64,000 bases of DNA from Streptomyces sp. MP131-18 (GCF_001984575.1 NZ_LZNS01000001.1:980717-1044716), one strand, 5' to 3'; positions 42,040-50,492 are shown, counted from the stretch's first letter. Notes: generated by a model from the sequence alone, not told the origin. Numbers and translations: made by a program.

Positions 42040-43253
42040 CCCAGCTCGACATTCTCGTCATAGGCGGCGAAGTCGGGGACCAGCCCGCTGGCCACCAGCT
42101 CCCACATCATTTCGTCGGAACCACCGCCGAGACGGGCCAGCCGCGAGTCGCGCCACATGCGTGACAGCGGCGTCTCGTCGTCGAGGTAGCCAGGACCGCC
42201 GAACATGTGCATGCACTCGCTCATGACTTCTTCGACGAACCGCGCGGCGGTGGTCTTCATCGCGGCGATCTCCCGCGTGCCGCAGGCCCCGGGGACCGCG
42301 ACGCCCTGGGCGGCGGCGTACACCGAATAGCGCAGCACCACCAGCCGGGAGGTCAGCTCGGCCAGGCGCAGCCGCAGCGCCTGGTGCTCCATCAGCGGCT
42401 TGCCGAACTGCTTGCGGCGGTGCAGGTGCGCGGTGGTCAGCCCGATGGCGCGGGCGGCGCCGCCGACCGTCTGCCCGGCGATGGAGAGCCGCTCGTGGTT
42501 GAGGCCCCAGATGGCGGCGAGGAGCCCCGCGCCAGGACGGCCGACCAGTGCCTCGCCGGGGACCCGGGCGTCGACCACCATCCAGGTCGTGTCGAGCGCC
42601 GCAGTACCCGCCTTGCTGAGCTTTTTCTTCGGGGTGAGCCCCGACCGGGGCACGGCGACCAGGCCGAGGCGGCCCGCGACCGGCCCCTCGCCCTCGTCGA
42701 TGCGGCACAGCAGGAGCGCGAAATCGCAGACGAGCCCGAGGGACAGGTACTTCTTCTCGCCGGTGACGTGCCAGCCGCCCGGCACCTTGCGGGCAACGGT
42801 GCGCACGCCGTTCAGATCGGAGCCGCCGGTGGGCTCCGAGGCCCCGAGGCAGCCGACGAGGCGCCCGTCGAGCGCGCCTTCCAGGTACTCGCGCAGCAGC
42901 GGGCCTTCGGCGTAGCGGGTGAGGATGGAGAGCACCGTCTCGCAGTGCAGGCTGAGACCGACGGACAGGCTCGCCCAGCCGAGACGCCCGCTCTCCTCGG
43001 CGATGACGACGCCGAGGCCGGGGTCGCCGTGCGGCGCGGTCTCCCAGCGTCTGCGGAACAGCCCGCTGCCGCCGAGCTCGGCCAGCGCGGCGCGCGGGAA
43101 GCGGCCCTCGGTCTCCGCGGCCCTCGCCAGCGGTTCGAAGGTCTGCGTCAGCAGGCCCGCGACCTCCTTGCGGGCCTCCTCCACACGCGCGCCGAACGGC
43201 CCGTCCGCGAACAGCCCTGGGGCCGGGGATTGGGGTGCGGCCACGAAACTCAC
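42036..43253 (-). CDS. Acyl-CoA (acyl-ACP) dehydrogenase
   Basis: A 405-residue flavoprotein of the acyl-CoA dehydrogenase family. It shows ASEPTGGSDLNGVRTVARK (FAD and substrate site), GEKKYLSLGLVCDFALLL, RLSIAGQTVGGAARAIGL, RKQFGKPLMEHQALRLRLAEL and the C-terminal MHMFGGPGYLDDETPLSRMWRD with SDEMMWE. It would introduce an alpha,beta double bond into an acyl thioester; in ACP-linked pathways such enzymes act on acyl-ACP. The GTG start overlaps the FAAL stop (GTGA), which suggests the two work in sequence. Confidence 0.9.
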   Translation of the reverse strand: MSFVAAPQSPAPGLFADGPFGARVEEARKEVAGLLTQTFEPLARAAETEGRFPRAALAELGGSGLFRRRWETAPHGDPGLGVVIAEESGRLGWASLSVGLSLHCETVLSILTRYAEGPLLREYLEGALDGRLVGCLGASEPTGGSDLNGVRTVARKVPGGWHVTGEKKYLSLGLVCDFALLLCRIDEGEGPVAGRLGLVAVPRSGLTPKKKLSKAGTAALDTTWMVVDARVPGEALVGRPGAGLLAAIWGLNHERLSIAGQTVGGAARAIGLTTAHLHRRKQFGKPLMEHQALRLRLAELTSRLVVLRYSVYAAAQGVAVPGACGTREIAAMKTTAARFVEEVMSECMHMFGGPGYLDDETPLSRMWRDSRLARLGGGSDEMMWELVASGLVPDFAAYDENVELG

Positions 43254-44929
43254 GAGTCCTTACGCTCCTTCAGTTCGCCGGCGGCATAGGACAGCCACAG
43301 GGCCCTCCGGCGCGGCTTGCGGCTCGATGTGAGGGGGATGGCCCCCCGCTTGACGTACATGACCCGGGCGCTCGCCGCGTCGCCGGTGAACGACCTGATG
43401 ACGGACAGCGCTTCGTCGAGGCGTTCGCCCAGGGGGCGTTCGGTGACGACGAGCACGGTGGGCGTGCCCGCGGTGATACCGGCGACGACGGTGGCGTGGT
43501 TGCGCGAGATGGCGCCCGAGGCGACCAGCTCAAGTTCGATGTCCTCGACGAACACGGTCTGCCCGTTGATCTTCACGCTGTCGCCGAGGCGGCCGACGAC
43601 GTACAGCTCGCCGTCCAGGAGGAAGCCGGCGTCGCCGGTGTGCAGCTTCCCGTCGCCGAGCTTGGCCCGGTCCTCCGGGGTGGCGTCGACGTAGCCCTCG
43701 GCCACGGAGGGGCCCTCGACGTAGATCTCGCCCAGCACCCCCTCCGGCTGCGGCGCGCCCTCCTCGTCGAGGATGTCGACCCGCACGCCGTCCATGGGGC
43801 GGCCGCAGCTGACCTGCCACAACCAGGGCTCGGAAACGGGCTCGGCCCCCAGCTCCACCACGCTGCCGACGTCGAGCTTCTCCCCCAAGCGCCGTTCGAG
43901 GCCGCTGGCGCGCACCAGCCGGGGCACCTGCTGCCGGCCGACGCCGGTCACGGCGAGGGTGCCCTCGGCCAGGCCGTAGGCGGGCATCAGCGCGTGGATG
44001 TCGAAACCGTGGGGCTGAAGCAGGGCGACGAAGCGGGCCAGCACCGCCGGGTCGATGCGCTCGGCGCCGCTGACGACGGCGCGCAGGCCGGCGAAGTCAA
44101 GCCCGTCCAGGTGCTCGGGCCGGGTGCGGGCGAGGACCCGCTCGAATCCGAAGTTGGGCATGCACATGCTGGTGTACGGGTGACGGCCGTATTCGGCCAG
44201 CCAGCCGGTGGAGTCCCGGATGAACTGCTCGGGCCGCATCAGGGCGTGCTCGACCTGAACGGTCAGTCCGCCGAGCAGCCCGCCCACCAGGCCCATGTCG
44301 TGGTACAGCGGCAGCCAGGTGACGGCGCCGTGGCTTTCGAGGCCCATCCAGCTCTGGATCATGCGGAGGTTGGCGGCCATGTTGGCCACGGATATCCGCA
44401 GGCCGCGGGGCGCGCCGCGGGAGCCCGAGGTGAACTGGAGGACGGCCAGCTCGCCGTTCGCGCGCGGCGCCGCGTCCTCCCGGTCGGCGTGCACCGGCGC
44501 CACGACGCGCGTGGCGGTGCCGAGTTCGGCGACGCTCTCGCGCACGACGTCCTGGTACCTGGGGTCGGCGACGGCGAGCTTCGGGCGGATGCGGGCGGCG
44601 ATGGCCCGCAGCTGGTTCTGGTAGCCCTCCCCCGCCCGCAGCGCCTGCGGCAGCGGCAGCACCGACGGCGTGGCGCCGATCGCGAGCAGGCCGAAGAACT
44701 GGGACACGAAGTCGGGCCCGGCCGGGAGCACGAGCGGCACCACGTCCCCCGGGCGCACGCCCTCGTCGGCGAGCGCGGCCCCGGCGCGCAGCGTCTGCGC
44801 CGCCAACTCCCGGTAGGTGAGCCGCTGCCAGGTGCCGTCGTCCTGGCGGAACCGCACACCCCGCCGCTCCGACGGGTCGTCGAGCCAGCCGATCACATGT
44901 TCATGGTCGACCGCATTCCCCTGCGACAA
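43250..44929 (-). CDS. Fatty acyl-AMP ligase (FAAL-type)
   Basis: A 559-residue adenylating enzyme with FAAL hallmarks: LQFTSGSRGAPRGLRIS (ATP loop), VTWLPLYHDMGLVGGLLGGL, and PAYGLAEGTLAVTG in place of the acyl-CoA-synthetase YGxTE motif. Also present are KLHTGDAGFLLDGELYVVGR and a final lysine-rich region. FAALs form acyl-AMP and load it on an ACP rather than CoA. The likely acceptor is the ACP at 38171-38446. The start is a TTG at 44929 with AGGGAAAG upstream; a GTG at 44896 is an alternative. Confidence 0.9.
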   Translation of the reverse strand: MSQGNAVDHEHVIGWLDDPSERRGVRFRQDDGTWQRLTYRELAAQTLRAGAALADEGVRPGDVVPLVLPAGPDFVSQFFGLLAIGATPSVLPLPQALRAGEGYQNQLRAIAARIRPKLAVADPRYQDVVRESVAELGTATRVVAPVHADREDAAPRANGELAVLQFTSGSRGAPRGLRISVANMAANLRMIQSWMGLESHGAVTWLPLYHDMGLVGGLLGGLTVQVEHALMRPEQFIRDSTGWLAEYGRHPYTSMCMPNFGFERVLARTRPEHLDGLDFAGLRAVVSGAERIDPAVLARFVALLQPHGFDIHALMPAYGLAEGTLAVTGVGRQQVPRLVRASGLERRLGEKLDVGSVVELGAEPVSEPWLWQVSCGRPMDGVRVDILDEEGAPQPEGVLGEIYVEGPSVAEGYVDATPEDRAKLGDGKLHTGDAGFLLDGELYVVGRLGDSVKINGQTVFVEDIELELVASGAISRNHATVVAGITAGTPTVLVVTERPLGERLDEALSVIRSFTGDAASARVMYVKRGAIPLTSSRKPRRRALWLSYAAGELKERKDS

Positions 44930-45010
44930 TTGAGCTTTCCCTTCACGCGATCGGCTAGGTGCGGGAGGCTGCGCGGTGTGGTCCGCGGCCTTCCGGTGCG
45001 TATCCGTCCA

Positions 45011-45541
45011 TCAGGAGGTGGATTCCAGCACGGTCTTGATCCGGGCGATCGACCGGCGCATGTCCCCGTCGAGCTTGCCGGACCAGTCCGCGAGAAACTG
45101 CTGTTTCTCGTCGCCGCTCAGCTTGGCCAGGATTTCACGCATGCCTTCCGTGAGATCACTCATACGGAACGCGTGGGTCAACACGCTCCCCCCGGCCGCC
45201 GCCTCGATCAGGAACGACCATACACTTCCCTGCGGACACCCGGAACTGTCCCGCATCGCCCAGCTGAATACGCGGGGGGCTTCCGACGCAACGACCTCAC
45301 ATTGAGTGGTCCATTCTCCGCGCACGACGGGGGCCCAGGAAACCACGTCGGCCGCCCGGTGGTTGCGCGCCGTGAATACCGACCCGAGGGCCGCGGGCGC
45401 GCCCTCCGTCCACTCACCGCCCAGGCATTCGGGACTCCATTCGCCGCTCCTCGTCAGGTCGCTGACGTAGGCGAACACGGTGTCCGGGGCGGCTGGCACC
45501 CACGTGCCGACGGAAATGTCGAAAACTGTTTCTGAGGTCAT
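45011..45541 (-). CDS. SRPBCC-fold protein
   Basis: A 176-residue helix-grip protein beginning VFDISVGTWVPAAPDTVFAYVSDLTRSGEWSPE, a very typical SRPBCC start, and ending in a long helix (LSGDEKQQFLADWSGKLDGDMRRSI). It is the first gene of the leftward operon, 81 bp before the FAAL. Possible roles are ligand binding or cyclisation; no catalytic residues are evident. Confidence 0.82.
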   Translation of the reverse strand: MTSETVFDISVGTWVPAAPDTVFAYVSDLTRSGEWSPECLGGEWTEGAPAALGSVFTARNHRAADVVSWAPVVRGEWTTQCEVVASEAPRVFSWAMRDSSGCPQGSVWSFLIEAAAGGSVLTHAFRMSDLTEGMREILAKLSGDEKQQFLADWSGKLDGDMRRSIARIKTVLESTS

Positions 45542-45642
45542 GAAGGATCACCAATCACGCGGCACGGATACGAAACGAGTGAACACCCCGTCCGGAATCC
45601 GCCCACCGAGAAAGCACAACAATGCTCCGGCCTTTCAGGCGC

Positions 45643-45672
45643 CGTACCGTCAACCTGCGTACCGTCAACCTG
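45643..45672. repeat. Exact 15-bp tandem duplication at the end of the StrR-like gene
   Basis: CGTACCGTCAACCTG occurs twice without a gap (45643-45657 and 45658-45672). The second copy contains the StrR-like gene stop codon (45665-45667), so a replication slip seems to have duplicated the gene end without changing the protein. Confidence 0.8.
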
Positions 45673-46645
45673 GTTTCTGTCTGCCGCGCCTCTGGTCGAG
45701 TTCCACGGCGAAGTCCTCCCATGCCCTGCTGCATTCACGAGCGGCCGACACAATGATCTCCACGCAGTGCGGCGGCACATTGTCGCTGATACGGTGCCAT
45801 TCCTGGGGCCCCACGGTGCAGGCGTCGAGCAGCCGCAGCAGGGTGCGGCCCGATTCGGAAAAGCGCAGCGAAGGGTCCTTGCGCAGATTGCGAATCCGCA
45901 CCGAGAGTTCCGGCCCTTCGTCCTCCTCCTCGGCACGCGCCTGCGGCCGCAGGGGTGTTGCCGCGGGCGCCACCGCGACGCGGCGGCCCGCCGGGACGGG
46001 CGCCTCGCCGCGCTGGATGCGGGCGCGCACGTCCCGGACCGTCGCCGGACAGACACCCGCCTCCCTGGCGATCTCCCGCAGCGGGGTGTCCGGTCGGTCG
46101 GCCAGCATCCGGCCGGCCTGGATGCGCCCGGCGGAGGCGTCCACGGGACGCACCCGGCCGTCACGGCCCCGCCGGGTGGCCGACTGGGGAATTTCCCCAC
46201 TCGACCGGCGCCGGATCGAGCCGATGGTCTTGTGGGACAGTCCGGTGACCGAGGCGATCGCCCGGTCCGACCAGTCGGCGTGGGAGGCGATGATACGTTT
46301 GGCAGCGGCCGTCCTGTCGGCACGGGTCAGCGGCAGTCCGTGCGTGACGTTCACCTCCACGGCGAGGAGGAACGCCTCGTCGTCGTCGCAGTCCAGCAGC
46401 ACCGCCTCGATGCTGTCCTCGCCCCTGAGCGCGGCCGCGTGCACCCGGTGCGTGCCGTCGATGACGCGCATGGTGCGGCGGTTGACGAGGATCGGCGGCA
46501 GCTCGGCGGCCGACTCGGCCAGGAGACGGATGTGTTCCGCGTCGGTGCCCGACCGCCGGGGCGAATCAGACGTCGTCAGTTCGCTCAGCGACACCCTTTC
46601 CGCGGACCCGGCTCCGGTGGCCCCGGCCGTCGACGAACCTCTCAT
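45665..46645 (-). CDS. StrR/NovG-like ParB-family pathway-specific activator
   Basis: A 326-residue regulator. Residues about 15-100 form a ParB/Srx-like domain (ELPPILVNRRTMRVIDGTHRVHAAALRG, VEVNVTHGLPLTRADRTAAAKRII). The central HTH includes WSDRAIASVTGLSHKTIGSIRRR, and a second HTH-like segment is LREIAREAGVCPATVRDVRARI. This is the StrR group that activates streptomycin, aminocoumarin and glycopeptide clusters. ATG 46645 was chosen; an in-frame GTG at 46657 directly abuts the AGGGG sequence. It should activate the operon starting at 45541, and a near-consensus StrR site lies in front of it. Confidence 0.9.
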   Translation of the reverse strand: MRGSSTAGATGAGSAERVSLSELTTSDSPRRSGTDAEHIRLLAESAAELPPILVNRRTMRVIDGTHRVHAAALRGEDSIEAVLLDCDDDEAFLLAVEVNVTHGLPLTRADRTAAAKRIIASHADWSDRAIASVTGLSHKTIGSIRRRSSGEIPQSATRRGRDGRVRPVDASAGRIQAGRMLADRPDTPLREIAREAGVCPATVRDVRARIQRGEAPVPAGRRVAVAPAATPLRPQARAEEEDEGPELSVRIRNLRKDPSLRFSESGRTLLRLLDACTVGPQEWHRISDNVPPHCVEIIVSAARECSRAWEDFAVELDQRRGRQKPG

Positions 46646-47119
46646 GTGCGTTTCCACCCCTGGCGCTCTAGTGCTCCACTGCTCCAGCGCTTCACTGCTC
46701 CGTCGGTGGTGCGGGAGGTTTCGCGTCCGACGGCTGCCGGCCCGGAGTCGAAGCGTGCGGACCCCACGCTATGAAGTGCCCCCGAGCGCGGGAAACCCCT
46801 CAAGGACCCCTAGGCCAGCTCGGCCCCGGGGCAGGCGCCGCACGAGGGGGTGGCCGAGGGGCCCCGGAGGGGCGAACGTGCTGGTCGGAGCGGGGGCGGG
46901 GGCGCTGGGTGCCCGCCGGGAGCGGCTCCGCGGGCAGCCGGCGGCGGGGCCGCGGCCCCCTGCCACAGGGGTGCCGCGCCCGGGCGGGCGCACCGCGTCA
47001 CCGGGGCGGGCACCGGCGGCGCGCGGCAGTCCGCGTGCGGCGCGCGGCGGCGCAGAATACGAAAACCCCGCTCCGGCGGCCGGGAGGCCCGTCGCCGGAA
47101 CGGGGTCATGCGGGCTTGG
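46646..47119. other. Intergenic region upstream of the StrR-like gene
   Basis: About 470 bp without a credible gene. Besides the StrR-type site it has a short repeat array of TGCTCC units near 46671-46700 (GTGCTCCACTGCTCC...CACTGCTCC). The part from 46800 to 47100 is extremely GC-rich and gives long chance reading frames only. Confidence 0.5.
46725..46753. promoter_or_regulatory. Candidate StrR-type binding site
   Basis: The published StrR consensus is GTTCGACTG-N11-CAGTCGAAC. Here GTCCGACGG (46725-46733), exactly 11 bases, then GAGTCGAAG (46745-46753) match 7 of 9 positions in each arm with the correct spacing. The site lies 80 bp upstream of the StrR-like start, where autoregulation or activation of the cluster would be expected. 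Confidence 0.6.
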
Positions 47120-47533
47120 TCAGGAGTCGACCCAGCCGTGCGAATGCGCCACCTGGATCAGCCGCTGCCTGATCTGGAGCACCTGCTCCGCCGTGGCGGT
47201 CGGCGCGGCGTGCAGCAGCGCCTCGGTGATCTCCTCGACGAACTCACGGACCGAAAGCACGTCGCACAGCTCCTCGTTGGGCGAGACGCCCGAGGAGCTT
47301 CTGACCGGCGCGGACATCGGCCGTTCCGCACCCTCCTGGAGCTGGACGTGGCTGGCCTTCAGGCCGCGGTCCCCCTCCTCCACCTCGAATTGCACCACCA
47401 TGCCGGGCCCCAGCAGGCGCTTGTCGAACTCGAGATCGTTGACGTGGATGAACACGTCCTCGCCACCCGTGTCGGGTGCGACGAACCCATAGCCCTTGAG
47501 CTCGTCGAACCGTACGACCTTTCCCGTAACCAT
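47120..47533 (-). CDS. Cold-shock-domain protein with C-terminal extension
   Basis: A 137-residue protein. Residues 1-67 are a cold-shock domain (GKVVRFDELKGYGFVAPDTGGEDVFIHVNDL) with RNP1-like KGYGFV and RNP2-like VFIHV. The C-terminal 65 residues form an acidic helical region (ELCDVLSVREFVEEITEALL, EQVLQIRQRLIQVAHSHGW). The domain binds single-stranded RNA or DNA. It is about twice the length of CspA-type proteins. ATG 47533; longer upstream readings have no homology. Confidence 0.88.
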   Translation of the reverse strand: MVTGKVVRFDELKGYGFVAPDTGGEDVFIHVNDLEFDKRLLGPGMVVQFEVEEGDRGLKASHVQLQEGAERPMSAPVRSSSGVSPNEELCDVLSVREFVEEITEALLHAAPTATAEQVLQIRQRLIQVAHSHGWVDS

Positions 47534-47744
47534 CAACACATCCAATCCCAGCCACACATGCACGTACTCCCACCGGGACCCGTTCCCGGAGAGCGGCGAC
47601 CGCGGGGCCGCCGTGCTGCTTCCGGGCGGCGGGCCCAAGCCCTCCGATCCCGGTCCTTGCAAGATACCCACCGCCGCGGCCTCCGGGAAACTGGGGGTCG
47701 CCCACCCGTGCGCCGCGCCCGCGACCCGCGTTACGTTCGCGGGC

Positions 47745-48134
47745 ATGACCACGGAACGCACCCGCCCGCGCCTCGGTCCGCCGACCCCCGTCCTCGACGC
47801 CCCGGACGCCCGCGAACTGGCCGGCTTCTACCGGTCGTTGCTCGGCTGGGAGGTGACCCAGGACGAGCCGGACTGGGTGCAACTCGCCGCCCCGCAGGGC
47901 GGCGCCCGGCTGTCCTTCCAGACCGAGCCGGTCTACGAGCGGCCCGCCTGGCCCGCCGTCCGCGGGCGGCAGCAGATGATGCTGCACCTCGACATCGAGG
48001 TCGACGACCTCGACGCGGCGGTGGAGTTCGCGACCGGCGCGGGCGCGGCGCTCGCCGGGTTCCAGCCGCAGGAGGACGTGCGGGTGCTGCTCGATCCCGC
48101 GGGGCACCCGTTCTGCTTCTGGGTGCGGGACTGA
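47745..48134 (+). CDS. VOC-family (glyoxalase/dioxygenase fold) protein
   Basis: A 129-residue protein of the vicinal oxygen chelate fold: ARELAGFYRSLLGWEVTQDEPDWVQLA at the N-terminus, MLHLDIEVDDLDAAVEFATGAGA, and DPAGHPFCFWV at the C-terminus. The metal-ligand positions of true glyoxalases are only partly present. Such small VOC proteins are often of unknown function or bind antibiotics. The ATG at 47745 was chosen from homology. Confidence 0.85.
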   Translation: MTTERTRPRLGPPTPVLDAPDARELAGFYRSLLGWEVTQDEPDWVQLAAPQGGARLSFQTEPVYERPAWPAVRGRQQMMLHLDIEVDDLDAAVEFATGAGAALAGFQPQEDVRVLLDPAGHPFCFWVRD

Positions 48135-48154
48135 CACCGCGGCGCGCGGGGCCC

Positions 48155-48967
48155 TCAGGCTCCTTCGGCCGCCAGCCAGGTGCGCAGCAGCGTCAGGAAC
48201 TCCGCCGGCTGCTCCAGCGACGGCAGGTGGGCGGCGTCGGGCCAGTCGACGCGGCGGGCCCCGGGGATGCCCGCGGCCACCCGCCGGGCCGCGTCGTGAA
48301 TGGCCAGGAGGTCGAGTGCGCCGAGGAGAACGAGGACGGGAACGCGGATCTCGGCGAGCCGGTCGAGGGCGGGCGGCTCGGGCTCCGCCTCCGCCACGTC
48401 GTCCCAGCCGGCCGTCACCTCGAACGCGCGCCGCTGCATCCGGTGCACCAGGTCGCGGACCTCGGGCGCGACCGCGTCGGCCTCCCGGTGCGGGCCGACG
48501 GCCCACCAGGTCACGTTCGCCTCGGCGGCGGCGTCCAGGTCGCCCCGGTCCAGCGCGGCGTCCTCCGCCTCGATGAACGCGCGCAGGTCCGGTGTGACGC
48601 CGGGGATGAGCGAGCCGCCGGGCGCGACGAGCAGCAGGGAGCGCACCCGCTCCCGGCCCGCGAGCGCGGCCTCGACGGCCACGCCGGCGCCGAAGGAGGC
48701 ACCGACGAGGTGACAGTCGGCGATGCCGAGTTCGGCCAGGGTGTCGAGCACGTCGTCCGCCGGGGAGAGCGCGCCCCGCGGCCGGGTCACGGAGGCGCCG
48801 AAGCCGCGGAGGTCGAGCCTGACGGCGTCGCGCTCCGCGGTGAGCGCGGGCCAGAGAGGCTCCCACATCCGGCGGTCCGCGACGCCCGCGTGCAGCAGCA
48901 CGACGGGCGGCTCGCCGCGGGGACCCGCCCGGTCGTAGGCGATGTCTGCGGAGGTGTACGTCGTCAC
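48155..48967 (-). CDS. Alpha/beta-hydrolase
   Basis: A 270-residue alpha/beta-hydrolase: VVLLHAGVADRRMWEP (oxyanion region), nucleophile elbow GASFGAGVAVEAAL (Ser about 92), acid GALDLLAIHDAARR and catalytic His in DAAHLPSLEQP (about 249). It resembles 3-oxoadipate enol-lactonase and haloperoxidase-type hydrolases. The substrate is not determined. It converges on the VOC gene. Confidence 0.88.
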   Translation of the reverse strand: MTTYTSADIAYDRAGPRGEPPVVLLHAGVADRRMWEPLWPALTAERDAVRLDLRGFGASVTRPRGALSPADDVLDTLAELGIADCHLVGASFGAGVAVEAALAGRERVRSLLLVAPGGSLIPGVTPDLRAFIEAEDAALDRGDLDAAAEANVTWWAVGPHREADAVAPEVRDLVHRMQRRAFEVTAGWDDVAEAEPEPPALDRLAEIRVPVLVLLGALDLLAIHDAARRVAAGIPGARRVDWPDAAHLPSLEQPAEFLTLLRTWLAAEGA

Positions 48968-49068
48968 TGCCTGGGGCTCCTCACGGCTGCCGGATTGCGG
49001 ACCGAGGCAAACACAGGGCGGTCCCCGGCCTCAACCGCATTTCCGGCCCGCCCTTGGCGCCGGGGACG

Positions 49069-49935
49069 TCAGCCGAGCGCCAGCAGGGTGATGGCGGCCG
49101 CGGCCCCGGTGAGGCCGATGGCCTGGAGGGCGGTGACGCGTTCGTGCAGGGCCGTCAGCCCGAGCAGCACCGGCACCGCGGGATAGAGGGACGACAGCAC
49201 GATGGCCACGACGGCGAGTTGCTGCTGAACGGCCAGGGAGTACAGGACCAGGGCACCGGCCGCGGTCGTCCCGGTGGCGGCCGCGCCCGCGGCGAGCGGC
49301 CACGTCAGCGGCGCCCAGGAGCGGCGGGCGCGGCCGGCGAGGGCGAGCGGGGCGACGGCCGCCACGGCGGCGGCCCGGCCCGCGGCGACCGGCCAGATAC
49401 CGGCTTCCGGCGCGGCCTGGGCGAGGGCCAGGTACTGCACGGCGATGCCGACTCCGGCGAGCAGGGCGTCGGTGGTCGCCGCCGGGGCGTCACGGGCGGC
49501 GCCGCCCGTTCCGCTGCCGCCGCCCCTGCCGTTGCGCGAGACCAGCCAGAGGGCGGGCACGGTCACCGCGATACCGCCCCAGGCGGGCAGGGAGGGCCGG
49601 TCGCCGAGGAGGGCCACGCCGGTGATGACGGGCAGGGCGACGCCGCTCACGGCGCTGACGGGCACGACCACGCTCATCGCGCCGCGGCCGAGTCCGCGGA
49701 AGAGGAACGCCATGGCCAGGCCGGTGCCGACGCCGGACAACGCGCCCCAGGCGAGGTCGCTGGCGGTGGGCGAGCGGTCCGGCCACAGCGGTGCGGCGGC
49801 GAGGGTCGCCAGGAGCCCGCCGACCTGCCCGAGGAGGGCGACGACCGCGAAGTGGGCGCGGCGGGCCAGCAGCCCGCCGCCGAAGTCGGCGATGCCGTAG
49901 GCCAGCGCGGAGCCGAGCGCGAGGAGCGGTCCCAT
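49069..49935 (-). CDS. EamA/DMT-family transporter
   Basis: A 288-residue membrane protein of ten helices in two EamA repeats: LLALGSALAYGIADFGGGLL at the start, then a second repeat starting near 155, with the closing LSSLYPAVPVLLGLTALHERVTALQAIGL. DMT exporters move amino acids, metabolites or drugs. The MarR gene lies 12 bp upstream in the same orientation, so the regulator probably controls this exporter. Confidence 0.9.
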   Translation of the reverse strand: MGPLLALGSALAYGIADFGGGLLARRAHFAVVALLGQVGGLLATLAAAPLWPDRSPTASDLAWGALSGVGTGLAMAFLFRGLGRGAMSVVVPVSAVSGVALPVITGVALLGDRPSLPAWGGIAVTVPALWLVSRNGRGGGSGTGGAARDAPAATTDALLAGVGIAVQYLALAQAAPEAGIWPVAAGRAAAVAAVAPLALAGRARRSWAPLTWPLAAGAAATGTTAAGALVLYSLAVQQQLAVVAIVLSSLYPAVPVLLGLTALHERVTALQAIGLTGAAAAITLLALG

Positions 49936-49947
49936 CGGCCGGTCCCG

Positions 49948-50481
49948 TCAGCCGGTCCCGGTGTCCGGCGCGGCGCGGGCGGCCCGGCCGACGGGGCAGG
50001 CGGCGCCGTGCGTGCAGGCGCGGCGGTCGCACATGCGGCACATCAGGTCCGCGTCGCCGACGCGGTCGTGCAGCCGGGTCAGCAGTTTGCCCAGCAGCCG
50101 GGTCAGCTCCGCCCGTTCTGCCGGGTCGAGGACGGCGACCAGGTCGGTCAGGAGCTCGGCGCGGGCGTCGAGCAGGGCGCGGGCGGCGCGGGCGCCTTCG
50201 GCGGTGAGCGTGACGGGCACCGAGCGCCCGGCGCCCTTGCGGCGCCGCACCAGCCCGTCGGACGCCAGGGAGTCGATGAGCCGGGCGGCGGCCGACTGGG
50301 TCAGGCCGACGTGGCGGCCGAGGCCCGTGCTGCCGAGGCCGGGGAACGTCGAAAGGACCACGAGGGCCGCCGCGCCGCTGGGGCTGATGCCGGCGGCACG
50401 GGCGGCGCCGGTCAGCGCCGTGTCCGCGACGGTGAGCGCGGTTGCCCCGAGGAGGTTCGCCGTACGCCGCAATTCATGCAT
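49948..50481 (-). CDS. MarR-family regulator with C-terminal cysteine cluster
   Basis: A 177-residue MarR protein. The winged helix covers about 35-100 (SPSGAAALVVLSTFPG, STGLGRHVGLTQSAAARLIDSLASDGLV, DGLVRRRKGAGRSVPVTLTAEG). The C-terminus carries CRMCDRRACTHGAACP, a cluster of four cysteines plus His that could bind a metal or respond to redox. The ATG at 50481 lies within a palindrome (50476-50492), pointing to tight autoregulation. It leads an operon with the EamA transporter. Confidence 0.88.
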   Translation of the reverse strand: MHELRRTANLLGATALTVADTALTGAARAAGISPSGAAALVVLSTFPGLGSTGLGRHVGLTQSAAARLIDSLASDGLVRRRKGAGRSVPVTLTAEGARAARALLDARAELLTDLVAVLDPAERAELTRLLGKLLTRLHDRVGDADLMCRMCDRRACTHGAACPVGRAARAAPDTGTG

Positions 50482-50492
50482 GACTCATGCAT
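50476..50492. promoter_or_regulatory. Palindromic operator overlapping the marR start codon
   Basis: ATGCATGA (50476-50483) and TCATGCAT (50485-50492) are exact reverse complements around one base. The palindrome includes the marR start codon (50479-50481), so bound MarR would block both transcription and initiation. It is clearly AT-richer than the flanks. Confidence 0.6.

Noticed and set aside
46850..49186. 778-codon plus-strand frame across cold-shock, VOC and hydrolase genes
   Set aside because: It crosses three well-supported genes in another frame or strand and has low-complexity sequence.
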